Shown here piece by piece: positions 36,398 to 44,992 of a stretch of 64,000 nt of DNA. The DNA comes from Bradyrhizobium sp. 190. GTDB lineage: Bacteria; Pseudomonadota; Alphaproteobacteria; Rhizobiales; Xanthobacteraceae. The DNA lies in the NCBI RefSeq assembly GCF_023073415.1, contig NZ_JADPJL010000062.1:248001-312000 (forward strand), given 5' to 3'. Each line of letters starts with the position of its first letter. Position 1 is the stretch's first letter. Below the pieces are notes generated by a model. That model ran no database searches and was not told the origin of the DNA. It saw only the letters and a program-made list of their open reading frames with translations. The position numbers and the translations under genes were made by a program.

Positions 36398-39300
36398 CTA
36401 CCGCGCCCGGCGCGAGAACACCGAGATCAGCACCGGCAGCGTCACCAGGATCACGATCGGCGCCAGCATCATGCCGGTGACGACCACGATCGCCAGTGGC
36501 TTTTGCACCTGCGAACCGATCCCCTCCGAGAGCGCCGCCGGCAACAGCCCGACACCCGCCACCACGCAGGTCATGAGCACCGGCCGCAATTGCAGTTCGC
36601 CGGCGCGGATCACCGCCCGCATCCGCTCATAACCTTCGTCGATGAGCTGATTGTACTGCGACAGGATGATGATGCCGTCCATCACGGCGATACCGAACAG
36701 CGCGATGAAGCCGATCGCCGCCGACACACTGAAGGGGATGCCGGTAATTAGCAGACCGAGCACACCGCCGAAGATCGCCATCGGGATCACGCTCATGGCC
36801 AGCAGGGTGTCGACGATGGAGCCGAAATTGAAGAACAGCAGCACGCCAATGAGCGCAAGGCTGATCGGCACCACGATCGACAGCCGCTTGATGGCGTCCT
36901 GCAGGTTGCCGAACTCGCCGACCCATTCGACCCGCGAGCCCGGCGGCAACTGGACTTGAGCTGCGACCTTTTCCTGCGCTTCCTGGATCGCGCTGCCGAG
37001 GTCGCGGTTGCGCACCGAAAACTTGATCGGCAGATAGCGTTCCTGCTGTTCGCGGTAGATATAGGCGGCGCCCGAGATCAGGTTGATCGAGGCGACCTCG
37101 CTGAGCGGGATCTGGGTGATCGTGCCGCCCTGCCCTGCCACGCCGATCCGCAGGTTATGGATAGCTTCGGCACTCTTGCGGTATTCCGGCGCGAGGCGAA
37201 CGATGATCGGGAAATGCCGGTCGCTGCCGGGTTCATAGAGATCGCCGGCGCTGTCGCCGCCGACCGCGACCTTGATGGTGGCGTTGATATCGCCGGGTGA
37301 CAGGCCATAGCGGGCGGCACGGGCGCGATCGATGTCGATCTGAATGGTCGGCTGGCCAAGCGAGGTGAACACTGCAAGGTCGGTGACGCCCTGCACGGTG
37401 CTCAGCACGGATTTGATCTTGTTGGCCGTATCCGTCAGCGCCTGCAGATCGTTGCCGTAGAGCTTGATCGAGTTCTCGCCCTTGACGCCCGAGACGGCCT
37501 CCGAGACGTTATCCTGCAGATATTGCGAGAAGTTGAATTCGACGCCCGGGAATTTGTCCTGCAGTTGTCCCAGTAGCTGCGCGGTCAGTTCGTCCTTGTC
37601 GCGGGTATCAGGCCATTCGCTGTTGGGCCTTAGCGGCGCGAAGAACTCCGCATTGAAGAGACCTGCGGCGTCGGTGCCGTCGTCGGGGCGTCCGTGCTGC
37701 GACACCACCGATTCCACCTCGGGACGCGCACGGATCATCTTGCGCATCTCGTTGACGTACGCGTTGCCTTCCTGCAGCGAAATGGTCGGCGGCAGCGTGG
37801 CGCGGATCCACAAATTGCCTTCTTCCAGCTTGGGCAGGAATTCCAGCCCCAGCAGCCGCGCGAACACGATGGTCAGCACCACGAGACCCGCGGCGCCGGT
37901 CAGGACGATCTTGCGGTTCGCGACCGCCCATTTCAGCACCGGCACATAAAGCCGGTCGAGCTTTTTCACGACCCAGGTTTCGGCCTCTTCCAGATGCGAC
38001 GGCAGGATGATCGCGCTCAGCGCGGGCGTCACGGTGAACGTCGCGAGCAATCCGCCCGCCAGCGCGTAGGCATAGGTCCGCGCCATCGGGCCGAAGATAT
38101 TGCCTTCGACGCCACTCAGCGTGAACAGCGGCAGGAAGGCGGCGATGATGATGGCGGCGGCGAAGAAGATCGAGCGCGACACGTCGGCCGAAGCCGACAT
38201 GATAGCGTGGCTCTTCATTCCCATCGTGGTGTCGAAGGAGATATGGCTGCGCTCGGCTTCGGACAGCGCGGTGGTTTGAGTGAGCCGGCGGAAGATCGCC
38301 TCCACCATGATCACGGTGGCATCGACGATCAGGCCGAAATCGATCGCGCCGACCGACAGCAGATTGGCGGATTCGCCCCTCAGCACCAGGATGATGACGG
38401 CGAAAAACAGCGCGAACGGGATCGTCGCGCCGACGATCAGCGCGCTGCGGAGATCGCCAAGGAATAGCCACTGCAACAGCACGATCAGGATGATGCCAAC
38501 CACCATGTTGTGCAGCACCGTGTGCGTGGTGATGTCGATCAGATCCTTGCGGTCGTAGATGCGCTCGATCTTCACGCCGGGCGGCAGGATCGAGGAATGG
38601 TTGATCTCGTGGACGAGCTTTTCGACCCGGGCAATGGTCGGCGAACTCTGCTCGCCGCGCCGCATCAGCACGATGCCCTGCACGATGTCGTCGTCCTGGT
38701 CGAGGCCGGCGATGCCGAGCCGCGGCTTCTCGCCGATCGTGACATGCGCGATGTCGCGGACCAGCACCGGATTGCCGCCCGACTGCGACACCATGGTGTT
38801 GCTGAGGTCGTCGATCGAGCGGATCAGGCCGACGCCGCGCACCACGGCGGATTGCGCGCCGATGTTGACGGTGTTGCCGCCGACATTGATGTTGGCGTTG
38901 GAAACAGCCTGCAGCACCTGCGGCAACGTCAGTCCGTTGGCAACCAGTCTGTTGAAATCGACCTGCAGCTCGTAGGTCTTGGTCTTGCCGCCCCAGCCGG
39001 TAACGTCGACGACGCCGGGCACCGCGCGGAAGCGGCGCTGCAATACCCAGTCCTGCAGCGTCTTGAGGTCGAGCACGCTGTAGTTCGGCGGTCCCTTCAG
39101 CCGGTAGCGGAAGATTTCGCCGGTCGGGCTCAGCGGCGAAATGCCCGGCTGCGCATTCCCCGGCAACGGCGCGAGCTGCGACAGCCGGTTCAACACCTGC
39201 TGCAGCGCCTCTTCATAGGTGTAGTCGAACGAGAACTGCAGTTTGACGTCGGACAATCCGTACAGCGAGATGGTTCTGATAGTGCGCAGGTTCTTGATGC

Positions 39301-39520
39301 CGGCGACCTGGGTCTCGATCGGGATCGTGATGTAGCGCTCGATCTCTTCCGACGACAGGCCCGGGCTCTGCGTCACGATGTCGACCATCGGCGGGGTCGG
39401 ATCGGGATAGGCCTCGATGTTGAGCTGCTTGAACGCGATCAGGCCGCCGACCAGCACGGCTATGAACATGCCGACCATCAAATAACGGCGGCTGACTGCT
39501 AGGGCAACCAGGCGATCCAT
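36398..39520 (-). CDS. HME-type RND efflux permease (CusA/CzcA family)
   Basis: A 1040-residue trimeric inner-membrane pump driven by the proton gradient, expected to have 12 membrane segments and two large periplasmic loops. The heavy-metal-efflux signature DFGLIVDATVIMVEA is in membrane segment 4. Other features are the N-terminal SPGLSSEEIERYITIPIE, GLSDVKLQFSFD, and the C-terminal IPFSVSAAIGFIALFGIAVMDGIIILS. The metal or other substrate cannot be fixed. The adaptor gene is 25 bases upstream on the same strand. No outer-membrane component lies beside it; the TolC-like protein at 26499 is one candidate. Confidence 0.92.
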   Translation of the reverse strand: MDRLVALAVSRRYLMVGMFIAVLVGGLIAFKQLNIEAYPDPTPPMVDIVTQSPGLSSEEIERYITIPIETQVAGIKNLRTIRTISLYGLSDVKLQFSFDYTYEEALQQVLNRLSQLAPLPGNAQPGISPLSPTGEIFRYRLKGPPNYSVLDLKTLQDWVLQRRFRAVPGVVDVTGWGGKTKTYELQVDFNRLVANGLTLPQVLQAVSNANINVGGNTVNIGAQSAVVRGVGLIRSIDDLSNTMVSQSGGNPVLVRDIAHVTIGEKPRLGIAGLDQDDDIVQGIVLMRRGEQSSPTIARVEKLVHEINHSSILPPGVKIERIYDRKDLIDITTHTVLHNMVVGIILIVLLQWLFLGDLRSALIVGATIPFALFFAVIILVLRGESANLLSVGAIDFGLIVDATVIMVEAIFRRLTQTTALSEAERSHISFDTTMGMKSHAIMSASADVSRSIFFAAAIIIAAFLPLFTLSGVEGNIFGPMARTYAYALAGGLLATFTVTPALSAIILPSHLEEAETWVVKKLDRLYVPVLKWAVANRKIVLTGAAGLVVLTIVFARLLGLEFLPKLEEGNLWIRATLPPTISLQEGNAYVNEMRKMIRARPEVESVVSQHGRPDDGTDAAGLFNAEFFAPLRPNSEWPDTRDKDELTAQLLGQLQDKFPGVEFNFSQYLQDNVSEAVSGVKGENSIKLYGNDLQALTDTANKIKSVLSTVQGVTDLAVFTSLGQPTIQIDIDRARAARYGLSPGDINATIKVAVGGDSAGDLYEPGSDRHFPIIVRLAPEYRKSAEAIHNLRIGVAGQGGTITQIPLSEVASINLISGAAYIYREQQERYLPIKFSVRNRDLGSAIQEAQEKVAAQVQLPPGSRVEWVGEFGNLQDAIKRLSIVVPISLALIGVLLFFNFGSIVDTLLAMSVIPMAIFGGVLGLLITGIPFSVSAAIGFIALFGIAVMDGIIILSQYNQLIDEGYERMRAVIRAGELQLRPVLMTCVVAGVGLLPAALSEGIGSQVQKPLAIVVVTGMMLAPIVILVTLPVLISVFSRRAR

Positions 39521-39545
39521 TCAGACCGGAGCTTTCAATGAGGGG

Positions 39546-40790
39546 TCAGCTGCCGGACGCGGCGCGGTCGATGAATAGCGCACCCTTGGTGACGATCTGC
39601 TCGCCGGGCCTGAGATTGCCGACCACCTCGACGAGATCGCCGTTGGTGAGGCCAGGCTTGATCTGACGCAATTCAATCGTCTTGTCCGCATGCGCGACCC
39701 AGATCCGGACCTGATCGCCTTCATAGATCAACGCCTGCTTCGGCACGCCGACCGCCGGACGGTCGCCCGCCGAATAGATCGTGACGTTGGCGAACATTTC
39801 CGGCTTGAGGGTGCCGTTCTTGTTGTCGATGGTGGCGCGCACCAGCAGCCGCCGCGTCGCAGGATCGATCGCCGTGGCGACGTAGTTGATCCGCGCCGAA
39901 AGCGAGCGGCTCGGCAGCGCCAGCACATTGAAGGTCACGTCCTGTCCGATCGCGACGTTCGCGCAATCGCTTTCGCGGACGAAGGCCGTCATCCAGACGG
40001 TGGAGAGGTCGCCGATCACGTAGACGGGGTCGCTGGCGCCAGCGTTCACATATTGGCCCGGGCCGATCTTGCGCTGGACCACGGTGCCGGCGATCGGCGC
40101 GAAGATGGTGGTCTCCGGATTGATGCGGCCCTTTTCCTGGAAGGTCGCGATGTCGTCGTCGGTGAGGCCGAGAATGCGCAATTTGTTGCGCGCCGCCTGC
40201 ATCGCCGTTTCCGATGAGCGCATGTCGTTTTGCGCCTGGATCAGCGTCGCCTGGCTCTGCTGATAATCCTTCAGCGGAACGGCCTTGCCCTCAAACAGGT
40301 CCTTGGCGCGGGCTCCTTGCAACTGCGCAAGTTCGAGTGCGGACTTCGCCTTGTTCATGGCGCTCATCGCCGCAATGAAATCGTTTTGCGCCTGAACATT
40401 GTCGGCGGCCTCGATCACGAACAGCGGCTGGCCCTTGACGACGCTGTCGCCCGGCTTGGCCAGCAGCTTGGTGACGCGGCCTGCATAGGGCGAGAACACC
40501 GGCGTCGAGCGATCTTCGTCGATCGCGATCTTGCCTTCGGTGACGTGCTCGGCGCGGAAGCCGCGTTCGGCGACGGGTTGAATGGTCAGGCTGGCCCATT
40601 CGGCGGGGCTCGGCGTGTAGCGCTGCAATCCCTTGCGGGACTGGCTCGAGACTTCCGAGTGCCCGCGCTTAGCGCCGCCGACATAGGTGGCGGCGTAAAC
40701 GGCCCCGCCGGCCAGCGCCAAAAGCGCTGCCGCCACCGCCCATCGCCGGGGGCTAACCATTCGCAATCGCTGGGAAAAATCGTTGAACAT
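39546..40790 (-). CDS. RND efflux periplasmic adaptor (CusB/CzcB-like)
   Basis: A 414-residue membrane-fusion protein. An N-terminal membrane anchor (about 15-36) is followed by the barrel-sandwich half-motif FSPYAGRVTKLLAKPGDSVVKGQPLFVIEA, a helical hairpin (about 130-215, many Ala/Gln/Lys) and the matching half-motif TIFAPIAGTVVQRKIGPGQYVNAG. The beta-barrel and membrane-proximal domains lie about 245-410. It links the RND pump to an outer-membrane channel. Metal-binding Met/His N-terminal motifs of CusB are not evident, so the substrate may not be copper or silver. Confidence 0.9.
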   Translation of the reverse strand: MFNDFSQRLRMVSPRRWAVAAALLALAGGAVYAATYVGGAKRGHSEVSSQSRKGLQRYTPSPAEWASLTIQPVAERGFRAEHVTEGKIAIDEDRSTPVFSPYAGRVTKLLAKPGDSVVKGQPLFVIEAADNVQAQNDFIAAMSAMNKAKSALELAQLQGARAKDLFEGKAVPLKDYQQSQATLIQAQNDMRSSETAMQAARNKLRILGLTDDDIATFQEKGRINPETTIFAPIAGTVVQRKIGPGQYVNAGASDPVYVIGDLSTVWMTAFVRESDCANVAIGQDVTFNVLALPSRSLSARINYVATAIDPATRRLLVRATIDNKNGTLKPEMFANVTIYSAGDRPAVGVPKQALIYEGDQVRIWVAHADKTIELRQIKPGLTNGDLVEVVGNLRPGEQIVTKGALFIDRAASGS

Positions 40791-40930
40791 ATGGCCGGGA
40801 ACTCAGCGACAATTTGTCTCACCCCGCCTAATAGTGCCCAATTGGCGTCTCGCACAACCCTAAAAATGCAAATGGCATTGGCGGGTGAGGTTAAAGTTTG
40901 AAAAGGCAGGCTCGACCGTCACCTGAATCC

Positions 40931-42325
40931 CTATTCGCGTGCCGGCCATTGCGGCGGGTGGCTGCCGAGCGGCATCGCCGGGCGGGCCCAGAATGCCGGA
41001 GTTTTCGACAAAACCGCAGAATGCCTGACCGCCCGCAGCGCACCGAAGCCTGAGCTAGCCTCCTCGATAAAGGGCCTCACGATCTCCCCCGTAAGATCAC
41101 GGGTATTGAGGCCGTCGGCGACCCGGCCGAGATTCCACAGCCAGCGTCCGGTCTGCGCCAGCGACACCTGGACGTGCCAGCTTCCGCCTTCACGCGCCTG
41201 ACGCGCTTTGGCCTTCATGGCGCCGAACGCCATGAAGTAACCGGTAGCGTGATCGAGCATCTGTGCGGGCAATTCCTTCGGTCCATCGACGCCGGCGGCC
41301 TGCCCCTCGGCATGGTTGAATCCGGTCGCGGTCTGCACCAGCGAGTCGAAGCCGCGGCGCTCGGCCCACGGCCCCGCGGCACCATAGGCCGACAGCGTGA
41401 CATAAATGATGCCGGGATTGATGCGTGCGGCATCTTCCGGCGAGAACCCGAGACCGGCGATCGCGCGCGGCCGGTAGCCTTGCGAAAAAATATCCGCCGC
41501 GGCCAACAGTTCGCGCAACACGCCCCGTCCCTGCTCGTCTTTGAGTTCGATGAAACTCGTCAGCTTGCCGCGGCCGGTGTCGATGGTGAGCCACGGGATC
41601 GCCGGCAGGTTGGGGCTGGAGATCAGCAGCACGTCGGCGCCATGCGTGGCGAGCGTGCGCCCCGCCACCGGACCCGCGATCACCCGCGACAGATCGAGCA
41701 CGCGAATGCCTGCGAGCGGCCGGTCGCCTCCGGGCCACGGCTTTGGCGGCGCTTCGTCGATCTTCGTGATTGAGATCAGCGGCAATCCGGCAAGCGCCTT
41801 GGCATGCGGCGTCGCCGACCACCGGTCATGGGAGCGCATGAAGGCGACGACGCCGCCGCCGGCATTAGCCGCGGACTCGAACGCCTCGCCGTCCCATTGC
41901 ATCAGCGCGGCCTGAACTTCGTCGCGCTCCGGCTTGCAGTTCAGCGCCGTGCAGACGGCGTCGCGGTGATGAGGAAAATTGGTGTGCAGGCGCACGAAGC
42001 CATCGCGCGTCTTGTAGACGCCGGCGATCGCGTCCCAGGCCGGCGGCGGCGGATTGCCGTCGACGCGCAGATAGCGTTCGCTCCGGCATTCGACCACGGC
42101 ATGGCGCATATCGACCGCGACGTCCTGCGCCTGCCCGCTGCGCATTTTCCAGATCTCGGCTGCCGCCAGTCCGGTCGCGGCGACGCCGACCTGTGCGGCG
42201 GCAGCGACGCGAAACGAGGATGGCAATTGCGGTTCGTCGCCGGTCAGCGTGAGCGCGTCGAGCGCGGAAGCTTCGCCGCCGGTGGAGGTCCAGATATCGG
42301 AGAGGATTTCGCGGGGGCTTTGCAT
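40931..42325 (-). CDS. Family III CoA-transferase (CaiB/BaiF type), apparently permuted
   Basis: A 464-residue CoA-transferase-like protein with unusual layout. The canonical family opening (PLAGIRVLDLSRVIAGPVAGRTLATHGADVL) appears only at about residue 205. It is followed by the expected TGRGKLTSFIEL, LGFSPEDAARINPGIIYVTLSAYG, and the catalytic-Asp region LDHATGYFMAFGAM. The N-terminal 200 residues (QAQDVAVDMRHAVVE, GVYKTRDGFVRLHTNFPHHRDA) instead resemble the later part of an ordinary CaiB protein. So the gene looks circularly permuted, or a shortened tandem fusion. Substrate unknown. Confidence 0.8.
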   Translation of the reverse strand: MQSPREILSDIWTSTGGEASALDALTLTGDEPQLPSSFRVAAAAQVGVAATGLAAAEIWKMRSGQAQDVAVDMRHAVVECRSERYLRVDGNPPPPAWDAIAGVYKTRDGFVRLHTNFPHHRDAVCTALNCKPERDEVQAALMQWDGEAFESAANAGGGVVAFMRSHDRWSATPHAKALAGLPLISITKIDEAPPKPWPGGDRPLAGIRVLDLSRVIAGPVAGRTLATHGADVLLISSPNLPAIPWLTIDTGRGKLTSFIELKDEQGRGVLRELLAAADIFSQGYRPRAIAGLGFSPEDAARINPGIIYVTLSAYGAAGPWAERRGFDSLVQTATGFNHAEGQAAGVDGPKELPAQMLDHATGYFMAFGAMKAKARQAREGGSWHVQVSLAQTGRWLWNLGRVADGLNTRDLTGEIVRPFIEEASSGFGALRAVRHSAVLSKTPAFWARPAMPLGSHPPQWPARE

Positions 42326-42360
42326 CGGCGTGTCTCTTCCGTCCTAGCTAGCATCGCAGC

Positions 42361-42449
42361 GTAGCCCGGATGGAGCGTAGCGCAATCCGGGTAGAGCGAT
42401 CCGCTTGGCAATATCTTCCCGGATTTCGCTTGCGCTCCATCCGGGCTAC
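42361..42449. repeat. Dispersed palindromic repeat, family B (copy 2)
   Basis: Ends GTAGCCCGGATGGAGCG and GCGCTCCATCCGGGCTAC, matching the copy at 21074. It begins a run of repeats upstream of the CoA-transferase gene. Confidence 0.9.
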
Positions 42450-42486
42450 GGATTCCAGGGGCACCGTTTCCTCCCCGTCATTGCCC

Positions 42487-42566
42487 GTAGGATGGGTGGA
42501 GCGAAGCGATACCCATCAATGCCGGTGCGTGTGGCGATGGGTATCGCTTCGCTCCACCCATTCTAC
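42487..42566. repeat. Dispersed palindromic repeat, family C
   Basis: Inverted repeat with arms GGATGGGTGGAGCGAAGCGA and TCGCTTCGCTCCACCCATTC. Only one copy was seen in this window. Its arms resemble families A and B in style but not in sequence. Confidence 0.85.
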
Positions 42567-42616
42567 GACATAACTTCGCGTTCTCGCGGCGCTGATCGCC
42601 CGAGGTTTGCATCTTC

Positions 42617-43075
42617 GTTGCCCTCTTCGAAATCAGAGGGCGCAGGGAAGACCGGGTGCTTGCTGCACCCGCGGTCTCGCGTGCGATTTGCGCAAACAAA
42701 AGTGCACACGAGCATACAGGGCAGCGGGAGCATTCCGGCCTTCCCTGCGCAATGGCTTTACGGCTTACTTCGTGCTCTTCCCGGAGAACGGCTCTTTTGC
42801 CTCCGTCGCCACGAGAGAAGCTTCGCTTCTCCCGGACTTAGCGCCAGCACCGCGGCGCCCGAACCACACGACTTCGCCGTACGCGTCAGGCGCGTACGTC
42901 TATCGCGCCCTCAGCGTCCATCGCATCTCACCGCACGTTCGTGACGATGGCCAACGCCCCTCATCCGCCGTGAGACGGGCGGAGTTATGCCGGTGATTTG
43001 CCCTGCGCGTTAAGCGGAATATTTTTGCGAAAAGGGCTGGACAGGTTTTGACTGATTTGCCCGTCGTGCCAATTG
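42617..43075. repeat. Long dispersed non-coding repeat (family H)
   Basis: About 450 bases that I recognise as a common Bradyrhizobium/Rhodopseudomonas repeat. Its open frames give the familiar artefact peptides (for example PAFPAQWLYGLLRALPG), so they were not called as genes. Internal inverted parts include GGTGCTTGCTGCACC and GAGAAGCTTCGCTTCTC. Boundaries are approximate. Only one copy occurs here. Confidence 0.65.
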
Positions 43076-43126
43076 GTCGCAGTCGCTACATGAAATTGCG
43101 CTTGTACGCGAAGCAAATCAGTTCGC

Positions 43127-43255
43127 GTAGGGTGGGCAAAGCCAACGGGTCGCGCGAATGCGCGCCCGATGACAGGCTCCGCGTGCCCACCATTTCACAG
43201 CGCGATCGGTGATAGATGGTGGGCACGGCGCAAGTGCGCCTTTGCCCACCCTACG
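43127..43255. repeat. Dispersed palindromic repeat, family A (copy 3)
   Basis: A 129-base member with ends GTAGGGTGGGCAAAG and CTTTGCCCACCCTAC and a distinctive left insert (CAACGGGTCGCGCGAATGCG). It is nearly the reverse complement of copy 4 at 44080, and the two flank the SDR gene. Confidence 0.92.
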
Positions 43256-43299
43256 AAGTGGGCGCTACAATGCGGCGGAATCACATAAGGAAAAACAAG

Positions 43300-44070
43300 A
43301 TGGACTTGGGTTTGAAGGGCAGAAACGCCATCGTGCTCGGCGGCACGCGCGGGATCGGACGGGCGATTGCGGAGACGCTGGCGGGCGAAGGTTCAGGCGT
43401 CGCCGTCTGCGCCCGCAACGCGGATCAGGTCGCCGGCACCGTTGCAGAGTTGAAAGCGATGGGCGTGAAGGCAACCGGTGCGTCCGTGGATATCACCGAC
43501 GCCGCCGCATTGAAGTCGTGGATATCAGGCGTCGCGCAGGAGCTCGGCAGCCTCGACATGCTGTTTTCGAACGCCGGCGCGATGGCACAGGGCGGCGATG
43601 CCGCCTCATGGGAGCAGAATTTCCGGCTCGACGTGCTCGGCGCAGTCAACGCGTTCGAGGCCGCGCGTCCCTTCCTCGAAGCCGGCGGCGAGAAGACCGG
43701 CGACGCGGCCTTTGTCATTATCTCGTCGGTTTCGGCGGCGCAGGCGGATAGCGCCAGCTCATACGGCCCGATCAAGGCGGCGCTGATCCACATGGCCAAG
43801 GGACTGGCGCGGCAATACGCGGCAAAGAAAATCCGCGTCAACGTGGTGTCGCCGGGCACGGTCTATTTCAGCGGCGGCATCTGGAACATGGTCGAGCAGA
43901 ACATGCCGAAGCGCTATCAGGATGCGCTGGCGCGCAACCCCACCGGCCGCATGGCGACGCCGCAGGAAATCGCCAACGCGGCGGTATTCCTGGCGAGCCC
44001 GGCCTCCTCCTTCACGACGGGTTCGAACCTCGTTGTCGACGGCGCGATCTCGAACCGGGTGAATTTCTGA
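43300..44070 (+). CDS. SDR family NAD(P)-dependent oxidoreductase
   Basis: A 256-residue classical short-chain dehydrogenase. The cofactor motif is GGTRGIGRAIA (TGxxxGxG type with Gly for Thr). NAG is present in MLFSNAGAM. The catalytic Ser/Tyr/Lys lie in ISSVSAAQADSASSYGPIKAALIHMAK, with Tyr and Lys near 155 and 159. The end DGAISNRVNF is typical. ATG 43300 has AAGGA eight bases upstream; the longer frame runs into the flanking repeat. Two inverted family A repeats bracket it. Substrate unknown. Confidence 0.9.
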   Translation: MDLGLKGRNAIVLGGTRGIGRAIAETLAGEGSGVAVCARNADQVAGTVAELKAMGVKATGASVDITDAAALKSWISGVAQELGSLDMLFSNAGAMAQGGDAASWEQNFRLDVLGAVNAFEAARPFLEAGGEKTGDAAFVIISSVSAAQADSASSYGPIKAALIHMAKGLARQYAAKKIRVNVVSPGTVYFSGGIWNMVEQNMPKRYQDALARNPTGRMATPQEIANAAVFLASPASSFTTGSNLVVDGAISNRVNF

Positions 44071-44079
44071 GAGCGTTGT

Positions 44080-44200
44080 GTAGGGTGGGCAAAGGCGCGC
44101 TTGCGCCGTGCCCACCAATTCGCGGCAAGCAAGATGGTGGGCACGCGGAGCCTGTCATCGGGCGCGCATTCGCGCGACCCGTTGGCTTTGCCCACCCTAC
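44080..44200. repeat. Dispersed palindromic repeat, family A (copy 4)
   Basis: A 121-base member that carries the same GGGTCGCGCGAATGCGC-type insert as copy 3 but in the opposite orientation. It starts ten bases after the SDR stop. Confidence 0.92.
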
Positions 44201-44328
44201 GATTCCTAAAATCTGACATTGCAGAGGGCCGCGGCAAGGTTGCGAGAACTCGCCTTACAACTCGCGAAGCAAACCGGTAAATTTGAAACGATAAACTAAG
44301 GGAACTTTACGAAATTGCGTTCACTCTA

Positions 44329-44643
44329 ATGGCCTGTTTCGAAGACCCAGACGACTGGGTCCAACGACGGATGGGCAGGATGATTGTCGACGAGCAAAGA
44401 ACAAAGGTGCAGCGGCGCGAGCTGCGCAAACGGCCGACATGGATGACGATCGACAACGGGATGACGAAGATTCAATGCTTCGTCCTGGACGTCTCGCCGG
44501 GCGGCGCCAAGATCGCGACCGATACTGCGCTGGACGTCAGAGACAGCTTTGAATTGGCGCTGGTGCCCGAACATACGACGCGCCAGTCGTGCGAAGTGGT
44601 CTGGCGACGGGGCAAGACTTACGGCGTGAAATTCCTGCCCTGA
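44329..44643 (+). CDS. PilZ-domain protein
   Basis: A 104-residue single-domain PilZ protein, a probable c-di-GMP receptor. The Arg-rich loop QRRELRKR and the (D/N)xSxxG-type motif LDVSPGGAKI are both present, followed by strands ending VVWRRGKTYGVKFL. The visible ATG at 44329 has no good ribosome-binding site. The ATG at 44380 (MIVDEQRTK) has GGATGG five bases upstream and keeps the entire domain, so it may be the true start. Possible signal source: the diguanylate cyclase at 18725. Confidence 0.85.
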   Translation: MACFEDPDDWVQRRMGRMIVDEQRTKVQRRELRKRPTWMTIDNGMTKIQCFVLDVSPGGAKIATDTALDVRDSFELALVPEHTTRQSCEVVWRRGKTYGVKFLP

Positions 44644-44659
44644 GATTCTGATCGAATTC

Positions 44660-44781
44660 CGTCTCCATCATGGCCGGGCTAAAGCGCGAAGCGCGTCTTC
44701 GCGCTAGATGTCCCGGCCATCCACGTCTTTCTATCCAAGTGAAGAAGACGTGGATGCCCGGCACGAGGCCGGGCATGACGA
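44660..44781. repeat. Dispersed repeat, family G
   Basis: Contains the complementary segments CCGGCCATCCACGTCTT and AAGACGTGGATGCCCGG, and ends in CCGGGCATGACGA. This is another common Bradyrhizobium intergenic palindrome; one copy is seen here. It lies after the PilZ gene. Confidence 0.75.
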
Positions 44782-44919
44782 ATTCGCGGTGAGACCGCGC
44801 TTCATTGCCCGCATTTTGAGCCACCCTAAGATCGGCCGGACCTAGTTGGCTCGACCGAATCGGCTGCCGACATCGCCCCCGGGGGCGACCCCCGCGCCCC
44901 TTCTCTACGTCCCCTCCGA

Positions 44920-44959
44920 CATACGTGATTGGCCTCGACGTATGACTGTATTATTACAG
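44920..44959. promoter_or_regulatory. Two palindromes in the leader of the membrane-protein gene
   Basis: CATACGT and ACGTATG (11-base spacer; 44920-44944) are followed by CTGTA-TTAT-TACAG (44946-44959). Both lie 35-75 bases before the ATG at 44993. They may be operators or overlap the promoter; no regulator is assigned. Confidence 0.35.
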
Positions 44960-44992
44960 ACAGATGTCAATTCGATTACGGCGGAGCGCGAA

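Noticed and set aside
42405-42996. Overlapping plus-strand frames of 129-179 codons
   Set aside because: They lie in dispersed repeat sequence and give the well-known artefact peptides from such repeats in Bradyrhizobium relatives.
43127-44200. A composite transposon around the SDR gene
   Set aside because: No transposase gene and no visible target-site duplication. Reported only as a repeat-bracketed gene.
44946-44959. CTGT-N6-ACAG as a LexA site
   Set aside because: The enterobacterial LexA box has eight central bases, and the alphaproteobacterial box is GTTC-N7-GTTC. It was kept only as an unassigned palindrome.
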